A DNA stretch of 64,000 bases from Bacillus sp. AFS015802 (lineage in GTDB: Bacteria; Bacillota; Bacilli; Bacillales; Bacillaceae_B): the NCBI RefSeq assembly GCF_002561455.1, contig NZ_NTUP01000066.1:232802-296801 (forward strand). Direction: 5' to 3'. The position numbers were made by a program, and so were the translations under genes. The notes under the pieces are model-generated. The model saw nothing but the letters and a program-made list of their open reading frames with translations. It did no database searches and was not told the origin of the DNA. Below, piece by piece: positions 25,094-33,749 of this stretch. How positions within the stretch are numbered: the stretch's first letter is position 1; the number at the start of each line of letters is the position of its first letter.

Positions 25094-26084
25094 TCCAAAT
25101 ATGATTGGTCTGATTCATAATGAAGTCATGAAAATTGCTTCCAAAAAACGCTTTGCGGTTGTCATCGCGATCTTAATCATTCTAGTCTCCATGTTTACCT
25201 ATGCACAATACCGGGAGATACAAGAGAAGATTGAAAAGCAGGGTACGCTGGACTGGAGGGTGGAGCTGCAGCAGGAGATCGTCGATCGGCAAAACCGGCT
25301 GGCATCCAGTGGGATCCAGGATGAGGCAAGGCAATTCCTCGAATTGGATTTGAAGCAAAAGCAGTACTACTTGGACAACAATATTAATCCGAACTATCCT
25401 GGAGCACCTACCTTCATCCGTATTTTTTTCTCACAGGGACTCACACTGGTCCTGCCTTTACTCATCATTATCATTATGGCTGATGTTGTGAGTGGGGAAT
25501 ACAATGATGGGACCATCAAGACATTATTATCCCGACCGATCAAACGATGGAAGATCCTGATGGCCAAATGGCTGACCGTTTTGCTGTATACATCGATGCT
25601 GATAGCAGCTACTGTCGTTGTCTGCTATGGGATTTCAGGGATTGTCCTCGGATATGATGGCTGGACGGCACCTATTCTGACGGGCTTTCAAGCTTCTCCA
25701 TCGGGTGAATTTTCGACGACCTATATCCATACCCTCCCGATGTGGGAATGCTTACTGATGTCAGCGGGTCTTGCATGGGTCGTTACAGCGACTGTTGCAA
25801 CCATAAGCCTGATGATTTCAGTACTTGTGAAAAATACAGCAACTGGTATCGGAGCGATGATGGCTGTGTTGATTGCAGGCACCCTCTTATCTTCCATCGG
25901 TTCTAGCTGGACGAGCTCAAAGTATTTGGTGAACTTGAATTTTGATCTGATCAATTACTTGGAAGGTCAAGCTCCCCCGATCGAAGGGATGTCACTTCCG
26001 TTTTCATTAACCGTACTTGCAGTATGGACTGTCGCTTGCCTTGCCGTTGCGCTTTGGAATTTTACTCAGAAGGATATGTATTAA
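25086..26084 (+). CDS. ABC-2 type transporter permease
   Basis: The 332-residue protein has about six helices: one near 20-38, a long external or cytoplasmic coiled segment (residues 45-105), and a cluster after 115. The motif DVVSGEYNDGTIKTLLSRPIKRW is characteristic of ABC-2 permeases. Start is TTG 25086; ATG 25101 is possible. It forms one exporter with the upstream ATPase. Confidence 0.8.
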   Translation: MSNPNMIGLIHNEVMKIASKKRFAVVIAILIILVSMFTYAQYREIQEKIEKQGTLDWRVELQQEIVDRQNRLASSGIQDEARQFLELDLKQKQYYLDNNINPNYPGAPTFIRIFFSQGLTLVLPLLIIIIMADVVSGEYNDGTIKTLLSRPIKRWKILMAKWLTVLLYTSMLIAATVVVCYGISGIVLGYDGWTAPILTGFQASPSGEFSTTYIHTLPMWECLLMSAGLAWVVTATVATISLMISVLVKNTATGIGAMMAVLIAGTLLSSIGSSWTSSKYLVNLNFDLINYLEGQAPPIEGMSLPFSLTVLAVWTVACLAVALWNFTQKDMY

Positions 26085-26143
26085 GTGCATCATGTAGCAA
26101 GGTTATTGATGCTTATTCAGATCGTAATAGAAGATTAACCCAA

Positions 26144-26184
26144 AAAGAAGCCACCCTCCACGAACATAGAGGGTGGCTTCTTTC
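26144..26184. terminator. Bidirectional terminator
   Basis: AAAGAAGCCACCCTC (26144-26158) pairs perfectly with GAGGGTGGCTTCTTT (26169-26183). It serves the ABC exporter and the PTS operon on the opposite strand. Confidence 0.95.
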
Positions 26185-26187
26185 ATT

Positions 26188-27555
26188 TTATGCTACTTCC
26201 GTTTCTTCCTTTTCCCCAGTCCCTTTAGACTTAAAGCTGATGTAGAATAGGACGGCGAGAAGGACGATGATGGAAACGAAAACCATCATATTGGATTCAA
26301 TCAAGGTGACGAGATTACCGAGTACGATTCCGATCAATCCGAAATCTGCATCTCCGAATGTTGTCCCCTGGAATCCTAAATTCCCTAAAACAGGGAGCAA
26401 GAGGGCCGGCAGGAAGCTGATCATGACACCGTTCGCCATTGAACCCATGACAGCACCCCTGCGTCCGCCGGTTGCATTACCAAACACTCCGGCAGCTGCA
26501 CCTGTGAAGAAGTGAGGGACAAGGCCCGGAACGATTACTTTCAAACCTAGTAAAGGCAAGAAAAGCATGCTGACAAGACCGGCGATGAAGCTGAATAGAA
26601 ATCCGATGATGACGGCGTTCCCTGCGAATGGGAAGATGGCCGGGCAATCGAGTGCCGGTTTGGCATTCGGGACGATTTTGTCCGCAATCCCTTTGAATGC
26701 CGGGACGATTTCACCAAGGAGCATGCGTACCCCGGCTAAAATGATATACACACCAACGGCAAAGGTGATCCCCTGCATAAAGGCGAATACCAGGAAGTTC
26801 TGTCCGCCGCTTAATTCTCCTTCAACGAAGGCAGGACCAGCTGCGCCTGCTACGACGAAGAACAGGATGACCATCGTCAGGGATACTGAGACGGATGTGT
26901 CACGGAGAAATCCGAGTGACTTTGGCACCTTGATCTCCTCTGTCGATTTCGACCCTTTCCCAACCGCTTTACCGACTGCAGCCGAAACGAGATACCCGAT
27001 TGATCCGAAGTGACCAACGGCAAAGTCATCCGACCCGGTGACTTTGCGGGTGAAAGGCTGAAGCATAGCAGGTGACAGGACCATGAGTGCTCCAAGGATG
27101 ATCGAACCGAGAATGATCAATGGTACTCCGGTGAATCCTCCTGTGGTTAAGATGACCGCGATCAAGCAGGCCATGAACATGGTATGATGTCCGGTTAAGA
27201 AGATGTATTTAAAAGGACTGAATCGTGCAATGACAATATTGACTACCATACCGAACAGCATGATCATCGCGGTCTCCGTACCGAAGCTTTCCTGTGCAAG
27301 GGCCACGATCGCTTCGTTGTTCGGGATCACCCCGTCGACCTCGAACGCATGATTGAACATGCTGCTGAATTGCCCCAGGGACTGGACGAGTACATTCGCA
27401 CCCGCCCCGAGGATGACGAAGCCCATGACTGTTTTCAATGTCCCGGACACGACATCCCCTGAATTCTTTCGTTGAAAGAGGAGACCGATTAAGGCGAATA
27501 GACCGACAAGGATTGCAGGTGTACCGAGTATATCCTTCATAATGATATCAACCAT
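26188..27555 (-). CDS. ulaA: Ascorbate-type PTS transporter subunit EIIC (UlaA-like)
   Basis: The 455-residue protein has about eleven helices with the UlaA/SgaT family pattern, such as FSPFKYIFLTGHHTMFMACL and HFFTGAAAGVFGNATGGRR. UlaA moves L-ascorbate with phosphorylation through EIIB. Start at 27555 has AGAAAGGAGCG upstream; an in-frame upstream ATG is not needed. It is the last gene of the regulator-EIIB-EIIC operon. Confidence 0.85.
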   Translation of the reverse strand: MVDIIMKDILGTPAILVGLFALIGLLFQRKNSGDVVSGTLKTVMGFVILGAGANVLVQSLGQFSSMFNHAFEVDGVIPNNEAIVALAQESFGTETAMIMLFGMVVNIVIARFSPFKYIFLTGHHTMFMACLIAVILTTGGFTGVPLIILGSIILGALMVLSPAMLQPFTRKVTGSDDFAVGHFGSIGYLVSAAVGKAVGKGSKSTEEIKVPKSLGFLRDTSVSVSLTMVILFFVVAGAAGPAFVEGELSGGQNFLVFAFMQGITFAVGVYIILAGVRMLLGEIVPAFKGIADKIVPNAKPALDCPAIFPFAGNAVIIGFLFSFIAGLVSMLFLPLLGLKVIVPGLVPHFFTGAAAGVFGNATGGRRGAVMGSMANGVMISFLPALLLPVLGNLGFQGTTFGDADFGLIGIVLGNLVTLIESNMMVFVSIIVLLAVLFYISFKSKGTGEKEETEVA

Positions 27556-27585
27556 TTGTATCGCTCCTTTCTTGTTCAAAGTGGT

Positions 27586-27852
27586 CTAGATATTTTGTTC
27601 CAACGCTGTGCGGAGTTCGTTCTTATCCATCAGGTTCTTCAACTTCACCACATTTTTGCGGCCGTCTTCCAGGCTTTCGACGATATCCTCAGATCCCAGG
27701 AAAAGATCCGCCTGTTCTGTCTTCGCTGTTGTCAGATCCGTGTGGGAAACTTCTGCTTCCTTCCCCATATCCTTGAGTGCTGCTTTCACGTTCATCTCTA
27801 CGATCATGCTGCTTCCTAATCCATTTCCACATACGACTAATACTTTTTTCAT
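27586..27852 (-). CDS. ulaB: Ascorbate-type PTS subunit EIIB (UlaB-like)
   Basis: The 88-residue cytoplasmic protein has the phosphorylated Cys8 in VVCGNGLGSSMIVE, the loop shared by lactose/ascorbate EIIB domains. It lies 19 bp after the regulator and 30 bp before EIIC. It passes phosphate from EIIA to incoming sugar. Confidence 0.85.
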   Translation of the reverse strand: MKKVLVVCGNGLGSSMIVEMNVKAALKDMGKEAEVSHTDLTTAKTEQADLFLGSEDIVESLEDGRKNVVKLKNLMDKNELRTALEQNI

Positions 27853-27871
27853 TTTGATTTCCTCCTCAGAT

Positions 27872-29971
27872 TTATACTTCTACGGCTTGGTTGATTAATT
27901 CGATGACGGTTTCTTGATCACTTGCTGCGATCAACCGTTCGACGTTGCTTTCATTCGATAATAATTCCGTAAGCTGTGCCAGGGCCTTCAAGTGGGTTTG
28001 ATTATCAATCGCCGCGAGCACGATGATGAGCTGGGCGCGGTGCTTTTCTTTTTCGGAAAAATAAACGGGTTCCTCAAGTCGCAGGAAGCTCATCCCAAGC
28101 TGTTCGACGCCTGTCTCCGGACGGGCATGGGGGATGGCGATGTTCGGTGCAATGACGATGTAAGGACCCAATTCCTTCACGTTTGTGATCATCGCGTCCA
28201 CGTAGTCCGGACGGATCGATTGTTGATCGACGAGGGGCTCACTCGCGATCCGGATGGCTTCCTCCCAACTTGTGACACGTTCTTTCAGCTGTATCGTCTG
28301 TTCTGTCAGTAATTCATTAAGCATAGGCTTTCTGAGCTCCTTTATCGTGGGAGTAGTTTGTTCTAAAAGCTGGACCAGTTCTCTCTTCAGTGCGTCCTCT
28401 TCATGGACGGTCGCGTGACGCTTGATCACGTCCATCAGAAGGTCGGTCCGGTTCTTTTCCGTCGGCTTCGAGTCGAAAAGCTCGTTCATCCTCTGCATGA
28501 CCCGTTCCTTTTCAAGATTCGTCAAGATCGCGGGAACGTGGATGACGGGAATGTCTTTTTCTTTTATATAATTGGTGGAAAAAATAATATCCGCCTCGTA
28601 CGTGTTCGTTCGATACTCCCTCATGGAAAGAGTCGTGATGACATTGAGCCCGGCAATCAGATTCTCGAGCTGGGTACGGAGCATATTCGATGTCCCGATC
28701 CCGTTTTCACAGACGATGAGGGCCTTGAACTTCGTCTCGACCTTCTTCTTCTCTTTCGTCAACCATCCTCCGAAGTGCAGGGTGATATAGGCCACTTCTT
28801 CATCGGGTACAGCTTTTCCGACATACAGTTCCAGATGTCTCATCACCCGCTTTGTCAGGTGGAAGATGTCCGGGTACGTCGTTTGAATGCTGTCGGACAG
28901 ATCATTCGCGATCGAGAGCCCGTATTTCAGCCGGTAAAACGTCGGTTTAATATGAGAGATCAGGTTTTCCTCGAGTCCCTTTTTGTCATCGAACACGACA
29001 CAGGAGTAAAGCTGGAAATCATGGATCATCCGTTGAACGACTTCCTTCAGCCCTGATAGTTCCTGTTCCGTATAGCGGTTGAAATTATCCTGCTGAACTT
29101 TGGATCCAAGCAGGTTCATCGTGATGAAGCAAACCTCATCATCTGGAAATGTGACGTCAAGCTTATTGGTGATATGAAGAGCTGCCCTGTAAGCTTCAGT
29201 CTGCTTCAAGACTTCTTTTTCCGCTTCCGGGACTGAAATGTACTTGTGCAATTCGATCCGCTTCATGATCATGAGGATCTGAAGCGACAGGATCTCGACC
29301 ATTTCATCCGTCAGGGTCAACCCCAATTCCTTTTCGGCTTCATAAAGAACTTCCCTCACCAGACGCCTCTGCTCGGTTTCCTGTGACCACGTGTCTGCTT
29401 CCGGCTGAATCATCCTGTGAACCTCATTCCGGACATTCTGCCAATCCTGATGGGAGAAGATGGTCGCAAGGATCGTGGAAAGCATCGTCCGCTTTGCTTC
29501 CTCAGGTCCGCTCAACCGGTAGCCTGAACCTTTCTTATAATAAAGGTCCAGACCCGCTTCACGAAATTCCTTCTTAATGTCTTTAATCACCTTTGCGATC
29601 GTCCCCCGGCTCATGCTCGTCAAATCCATGAACCGCTGCATCGAAGCATCCTGTTCCTCCAAAAGGATGGAGGCTTTAATCAGAACTTCGCGCTCTTCTT
29701 TCGATAACTGATACTGCCAGTCTTCGAAACTCTGATCCTTCGAAACCATCAACTGCGATTTCGATTCAGGGGGTAAGAATAATCCTTTCCCATGCTGACT
29801 CTCGATCGGTTCCAACCCTTCCGTCCTCAACCAGCTGTTGATCTGATCGAGGTCGTAATAGATGGTCCTTTGGGACAGGTTCATCCTGGCGACCAGTTCC
29901 TTTGTGGGAACCGGGTCGGGTGAATGCTGAATGATGGATAATAAGTGTGCACGTCTTTTATCCAATACCAT
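27872..29971 (-). CDS. PRD-containing BglG/MtlR-type regulator with EIIB- and EIIA-like domains
   Basis: The 699-residue regulator has two N-terminal HTH regions (about 5-60 and 85-160), two PRDs (about 190-300 and 305-405, with a candidate phosphosite His340), an EIIB-like domain with Cys421 in VCENGIGTSN, and a C-terminal EIIA domain with His615 in IAIPHARPE. No separate EIIA gene exists in the operon, so this domain may also phosphorylate the EIIB. Starts with GAGGAGG upstream and leads the ula-like operon. Confidence 0.8.
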   Translation of the reverse strand: MVLDKRRAHLLSIIQHSPDPVPTKELVARMNLSQRTIYYDLDQINSWLRTEGLEPIESQHGKGLFLPPESKSQLMVSKDQSFEDWQYQLSKEEREVLIKASILLEEQDASMQRFMDLTSMSRGTIAKVIKDIKKEFREAGLDLYYKKGSGYRLSGPEEAKRTMLSTILATIFSHQDWQNVRNEVHRMIQPEADTWSQETEQRRLVREVLYEAEKELGLTLTDEMVEILSLQILMIMKRIELHKYISVPEAEKEVLKQTEAYRAALHITNKLDVTFPDDEVCFITMNLLGSKVQQDNFNRYTEQELSGLKEVVQRMIHDFQLYSCVVFDDKKGLEENLISHIKPTFYRLKYGLSIANDLSDSIQTTYPDIFHLTKRVMRHLELYVGKAVPDEEVAYITLHFGGWLTKEKKKVETKFKALIVCENGIGTSNMLRTQLENLIAGLNVITTLSMREYRTNTYEADIIFSTNYIKEKDIPVIHVPAILTNLEKERVMQRMNELFDSKPTEKNRTDLLMDVIKRHATVHEEDALKRELVQLLEQTTPTIKELRKPMLNELLTEQTIQLKERVTSWEEAIRIASEPLVDQQSIRPDYVDAMITNVKELGPYIVIAPNIAIPHARPETGVEQLGMSFLRLEEPVYFSEKEKHRAQLIIVLAAIDNQTHLKALAQLTELLSNESNVERLIAASDQETVIELINQAVEV

Positions 29972-30154
29972 GAGGGTCCTCCTCTAGTTAATTTTGCATA
30001 TTTATATTCTTGTTTAGTAGATGATCATCTTATAAATCTATTATATAGGCTATTTGTCGGGAATGAAAGGGGTTTCACTGTGTAGAGTTCGTAAGGGTTA
30101 TTTTTGCAAAGTTGAACAGTTGGGGAAGGTAGGCATCAGTATGGGGATTTTGGA

Positions 30155-30186
30155 TTGTCAAAGTGATAGAATTTTGAAATAATTGG
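30155..30186 (+). promoter_or_regulatory. Extended -10 promoter, TGAAATAATTGG class, copy 3
   Basis: TTGTCA (30155-30160), 17-bp spacer, AATAAT (30178-30183) inside TTTTGAAATAATTGGTA. It is 34 bp before the first HIT gene. The 245-bp gap from 29972 also must hold the regulator promoter on the minus strand, which I cannot place. Confidence 0.65.
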
Positions 30187-30216
30187 TAAGATAAAACGGA
30201 TAGGGGAGGTTAAACC

Positions 30217-30546
30217 ATGACGAATGATTTTTATTGCGATGAAGTATTAAGTGGAAAAACAGAAATACAAAAGGTGCTGGAAACAGACAATGTCCTCGCC
30301 TACCATCACACCAGACCCTTCTATCCCGTCCATATCGTGGCGATCCCGAAAAAGCATATTCCATCCCTTCTTACGCTGGAAGAAGGTGATGACGAATTAT
30401 TGCTTGATCTAATGGGGGTCATCAAAAAGGTGGCGCACATGGTCACCGATGAACATGGGGCGTGTAAGGTCATTACGAATATAGGAGACTATCAAGATTC
30501 AAAGCATCTGCATTGGCATATTATTTCTGGCAAGGCACTTCGGTAA
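30217..30546 (+). CDS. HIT family protein 1
   Basis: The 109-residue protein has the histidine triad HLHWHI (His97, His99, His101) and the HIT core PVHIVAIPKKHI. HIT enzymes hydrolyse nucleotidyl phosphoramidates and related dinucleotides. It is 20 bp upstream of a second, different HIT gene, likely in the same transcript. GGGGAGG precedes the ATG. Confidence 0.8.
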   Translation: MTNDFYCDEVLSGKTEIQKVLETDNVLAYHHTRPFYPVHIVAIPKKHIPSLLTLEEGDDELLLDLMGVIKKVAHMVTDEHGACKVITNIGDYQDSKHLHWHIISGKALR

Positions 30547-30566
30547 AAGATGAAAGGAGAAAGCAC

Positions 30567-30986
30567 ATGACTAATGAAGAAACCTGTCCATTCTGCCACC
30601 CGGAAAAGGACAAAGACCAAAACATCGTATTTGAAAATGAATCCTGCTATTTCCTGCAGCATAACAAGCACCAGGACGTCCTGGAAGGCTCAGGCGTGAT
30701 CGTCCCAAAGAATCATCACGCAAACGCATTCGAGTTGACCGAGAAAGAATGGAACGATACATACCAACTATTGCAAAAAGCAAAGACATACCTGGATAAA
30801 GAATATTCTCCGGACGGTTATACGCTTGGATGGAATGTCGGAGAGGTGTCCAATCAATTTATTTTCCATTGCCACCTCCACGTCATCCCGAGGTACAATG
30901 ACGAGCCCCTGGCTGGAAAAGGGGTTCGTTACTGGTTGAAGCAGCCGGAGAATAAAAGGAACAAAAAGAAAACCCACCTCGAATGA
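30567..30986 (+). CDS. HIT family protein 2 with CxxC
   Basis: The 139-residue protein has the triad HCHLHVIPRY (His101, 103, 105), plus an N-terminal CPFCHPE zinc-like site typical of Hit-type (HinT/Hit) proteins. The start follows GAAAGGAGA. It differs from the upstream HIT in lacking overall similarity outside the triad, so the pair is not a recent duplicate. Its stop lies inside the terminator hairpin. Confidence 0.8.
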   Translation: MTNEETCPFCHPEKDKDQNIVFENESCYFLQHNKHQDVLEGSGVIVPKNHHANAFELTEKEWNDTYQLLQKAKTYLDKEYSPDGYTLGWNVGEVSNQFIFHCHLHVIPRYNDEPLAGKGVRYWLKQPENKRNKKKTHLE

Positions 30987-30996
30987 AGTGGGTTTC
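30969..30996 (+). terminator. Terminator overlapping the end of the HIT gene
   Basis: AAACCCAC (30970-30977) pairs with GTGGGTTT (30988-30995). The last codons of the HIT gene lie within the stem. The T-tract is short. Confidence 0.65.
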
Positions 30997-31160
30997 AATT
31001 GGAGTCAATCTCAAGATGAACTTCATCATACCATAACATTTCGATTTTACCAAATATAATTGGAATGTGACATGTTCATTCAAGTTCAGTGGATTGGAAA
31101 TAATTGAAACTTTATATAGTGTCTAACGTATATATTCATATAAAGACAGGAGTGATGAAA

Positions 31161-31421
31161 ATGGAAGTGAAAGTTTCAAGGAATGGCGAGAACTTACGCA
31201 TACAATGGCAGCTCAGTCAAATCGATATACCTTTTTCTGAAATCAAAGAAGTAACAAATGATGATACATATAGTGGTGAAGAGAAGAAGGCAATCAGAAT
31301 CGGGTATCCATATGGGCACACAGACAGAGTCGTGATCAAGGCTAAATCGGGGACGTATATCCTATATACAAGCAATGGCGGGACGCGAGAAAAAATCCTC
31401 TTGCTCATGGAAGCCAGCTAG
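31161..31421 (+). CDS. SunI/YnzG-like immunity protein
   Basis: The 86-residue protein has the SunI/YnzG pattern: EVKVSRNGENLRIQWQLS at the start, the central DDTYSGEEKKAIRIG and the PYGHTDRVVIKA run. SunI protects Bacillus subtilis against the glycopeptide bacteriocin sublancin, and YnzG is a chromosomal paralogue. No sublancin-like genes are nearby, so its partner is unclear. ATG 31161 has AGGAGTG six bases upstream. Confidence 0.7.
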   Translation: MEVKVSRNGENLRIQWQLSQIDIPFSEIKEVTNDDTYSGEEKKAIRIGYPYGHTDRVVIKAKSGTYILYTSNGGTREKILLLMEAS

Positions 31422-31589
31422 ATGGGTTTTTGGATGTGGATCGCCATTTTCATGGCCTTGGCAGGCGGCATCCTTGCCGCAAATTCCAATCAGAAACAAA
31501 CAGAAAGAAAATATACGGTAGCTCTATTTGTTTTTATCTTGGCAGTTATCGTTTTTTTCTTTTGGTGGTTTACCGACAGTAGGTTCTAA
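31422..31589 (+). CDS. Small two-helix membrane protein (55 aa)
   Basis: The ATG follows the SunI-like stop directly (TAG-ATG). The product has two helices (about 3-18 and 30-48) joined by a polar loop (NSNQKQTERK). Weak ribosome binding site, so probably coupled to the upstream gene. It may be a membrane partner of the SunI-like protein; unproven. Confidence 0.5.
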   Translation: MGFWMWIAIFMALAGGILAANSNQKQTERKYTVALFVFILAVIVFFFWWFTDSRF

Positions 31590-31612
31590 AAGGTAGGATT
31601 GGGGGTGGCAAA

Positions 31613-31888
31613 ATGCTCTATTTAGAAGGATGGATGCCAATCATATTGCTTTTTCTCAGTACAGCATGTCTGATTGTAGTGATGGCCAGGTATACCGGCA
31701 ATTACATCGTATTTAGTTTGTCTGCTATGCTGGGTTGTATCAGTCTAGGAATTATTCTTTACAGTATATTCTTGGTCGGGGGCTGGGAAGGGATGGCGAT
31801 TGGTTTTTATGCCATTGCTGCGTTTCTGGGTCTTTCGATTGGAACGGCAATAAGCCCTTTCATCAAAAAGAAGAGGACTGGTAGCTAA
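31613..31888 (+). CDS. Small membrane protein, YesK-like
   Basis: The 91-residue protein has three helices with GGWEGMAIGFY between the second and third, as in the YesK-like protein at 18619. GGGGGTGG precedes the ATG. Function unknown. Confidence 0.5.
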   Translation: MLYLEGWMPIILLFLSTACLIVVMARYTGNYIVFSLSAMLGCISLGIILYSIFLVGGWEGMAIGFYAIAAFLGLSIGTAISPFIKKKRTGS

Positions 31889-31971
31889 ACGGGTGGCTTT
31901 GAATAGAGTCAATCACCCATCCTGAAAATGATACGGTGTTCGGGTGGGAGTTTGTCTAGGGAGGTACCGGA

Positions 31972-32223
31972 ATGAAAAGAACGATTTTCACATTCTCATC
32001 CCTCTTATTGGTCGGCTGTCAGGGCATCGAATCGGACCTGACGGAAGATCAGGCGATAGCCATCGTGATGGAACACCATTCCGGCAAAGTGGAAATCGTC
32101 TCCGTAACGAAGGAATGGAATAAATATATTGTCGCATGGGAGAACGAAGAAAACTGTGAGTGGGGGACAGACAGCGTGAATGAAAAAGGGGAAGTCGAAA
32201 ATGAGGAGACCGCTATATGTTGA
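31972..32223 (+). CDS. Small lipoprotein (83 aa)
   Basis: It has a lipoprotein signal with lipobox LLLVGC (Cys16) and a compact domain with Cys54 (ENCEWG) and the final Cys (AIC) that could pair. The motif LTEDQAIAIVMEHHSGKVEIVSV resembles the start of small Bacillus lipoproteins in the DUF3221/PepSY-like class. GGGAGGT precedes. It overlaps the next lipoprotein by seven bases. Confidence 0.6.
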   Translation: MKRTIFTFSSLLLVGCQGIESDLTEDQAIAIVMEHHSGKVEIVSVTKEWNKYIVAWENEENCEWGTDSVNEKGEVENEETAIC

Positions 32224-32642
32224 GGAAGTATCTTAAGCCATTGGTGCTTATTCTCGTCGTCTTAATGATCTCAGCCTGTTCAAATGATACGGGTCATGAA
32301 GAGCAAAACATTATCGTCAGTAAGCAGGTCGGAGATGGAAATAACTATGAAGAGTTTAACAAAATCACCGACACAAAACAGGTGGAAGAGGTACGGAAGA
32401 TCCTGGCTGATACCCATTGGAATGAAGCTCAAGTAGATTTTATCCGTCCTGCTGATTATCAATTTATTTATGAATATAAAAACTCCGAAACCGATGCGAA
32501 GCCAGTGCTTCACAGCGTGTGGATCAGCCCAAAGAAAGATGAGCTGGAAGTCATGCAGGGACCTCAGGACTATACGCAGCTGCCAAAGGCAGAATCTGCT
32601 CGATTGTTTGAGATTTTGACAGGGGAGAGCTTAGGAGAGTGA
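32217..32642 (+). CDS. Lipoprotein (141 aa)
   Basis: It has an N-terminal signal with lipobox LMISAC (Cys21). The soluble region (VEEVRKILADTHWNEAQVDFIRPADYQFIY) resembles the YfjS/YhfM-like small Bacillus lipoprotein domain. It is coupled to the upstream lipoprotein by overlap. Function unknown. Confidence 0.6.
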   Translation: MLRKYLKPLVLILVVLMISACSNDTGHEEQNIIVSKQVGDGNNYEEFNKITDTKQVEEVRKILADTHWNEAQVDFIRPADYQFIYEYKNSETDAKPVLHSVWISPKKDELEVMQGPQDYTQLPKAESARLFEILTGESLGE

Positions 32643-32654
32643 GAGATAAAGAAA

Positions 32655-32765
32655 ATTCGACAACCTGGCATGATTCATTCTATTCACGCACGATAAATCT
32701 GAATTCGGCATGAATATTTTATATGGGGCACGAATGTAGTGAAAACCCGCACGATTATCAGGTGT
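32655..32765 (+). repeat. Phased intergenic repeat element, copy 4
   Basis: ATTCGACA (32655-32662) preceded by ATAAAGAAA, then units GGCATGATT, TCACGCACGATAAATCT, TTCGGCATGAATATT, GGGGCACGAATGT and CCCGCACGATT at 20-21 bp. It lies between two collinear genes. Confidence 0.75.
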
Positions 32766-32838
32766 GGGGTTAGGAAATGGATCGAGTGTCACTCCATTTT
32801 TAATAAAATATTCTTTTTGAAAAATGAAAGGAATCAAC

Positions 32839-33390
32839 ATGAAAAACCTCTCTATATTCGCCATCGTCTCTTTATTGATGATGGGGATCACACTCACCAG
32901 TCTTTGGGCTTACGCAGAAGATCAAAATGCTTATTCAGAACCCTATGAAGCGATCCTTGCAGAGGACAACGGACTCTTGCTGATCCCTGCCTATAAAACG
33001 GAGGAAAAGTCATTATACTTTTTTATGAAAAATAAACATAATCTTGGAGCGGTTTACGCTCATGAAGGGTTTTTCGGTTGGAAGAGCGGGATGCTTACCT
33101 GGGGACCAATTACTCCTGATAGGAAGTTTGATCGGTTGGAGGGAATTAAAGGTCACGGAGAGAACTTGATCTATGGTTTAATCAACAAGGGCGAAGAGCG
33201 GATCGTCAAAGTGGATGACGAGAATGCAACCATCTTGTACCTTTCCTCATTATCCCCTGAAGTGGTGAAGGAATATGACTTGGAAGGGGTATCGCTTTGG
33301 TATTTTGAGAAGGATCCAGAGAGTACATATAACCAGGTCCAGCTGGTCGAGAAAGAGGGGGATGAAGTTATTCAATCGATCGATTTATAG
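32839..33390 (+). CDS. Secreted or anchored hypothetical protein (183 aa)
   Basis: The N-terminus has a signal-like helix (about 4-23), followed by a soluble domain (KSLYFFMKNKHNLGAVYAHEG, WFEKD-type end) of about 160 residues. The pattern of beta strands resembles Bacillus small secreted proteins of unknown function. ATG 32839 with GAAAGGAA is preferred. YunG-like gene follows. Confidence 0.55.
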   Translation: MKNLSIFAIVSLLMMGITLTSLWAYAEDQNAYSEPYEAILAEDNGLLLIPAYKTEEKSLYFFMKNKHNLGAVYAHEGFFGWKSGMLTWGPITPDRKFDRLEGIKGHGENLIYGLINKGEERIVKVDDENATILYLSSLSPEVVKEYDLEGVSLWYFEKDPESTYNQVQLVEKEGDEVIQSIDL

Positions 33391-33401
33391 GAGCTGAACA
33401 T

Positions 33402-33749
33402 ATGAATATCAATCAATTAGGTGAAGCGTTGGAAAGATCCTGGTCCCTGAAAACGAGTTCCAAATGGACGGCTGACAATCCTGCGAAAGGACAGTGCGGT
33501 GTGACATCCCTGGTAGTGAACGACCTGTTGGGTGGAGAGATCTATAAAACCCTTCTACCTGAGGGCTGGCATTTTTACAATAGGATTGATCGTATCCGTC
33601 AAGATTTTACCGCTTCACAATTCAATGAAACCATCCAGTATGGAGATGTCCTTTCTAATCGGGATGAAGCGTTTCAGGATACTAACCTGAATCAATACAC
33701 AGAATTGAAAAGAACAGTCCTGCAACATATGGAGGAATCCAACCAATGA
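33402..33749 (+). CDS. YunG family protein
   Basis: The 115-residue protein shows the YunG signature: GQCGVTSLVVNDLLGG (about 31-46) and GWHFYNRIDRIRQDFT (about 54-69). The invariant Cys-Gly-x-Thr-Ser suggests a cysteine-dependent fold. It overlaps the phosphatase gene by four bases. Function of the family is unknown. Confidence 0.7.
   Translation: MNINQLGEALERSWSLKTSSKWTADNPAKGQCGVTSLVVNDLLGGEIYKTLLPEGWHFYNRIDRIRQDFTASQFNETIQYGDVLSNRDEAFQDTNLNQYTELKRTVLQHMEESNQ

Noticed and set aside
29972-30216. Catabolite-response element upstream of the PTS operon
   Set aside because: I looked for TGWNANCGNTNWCA-type sites near the regulator start and saw none that matched well.
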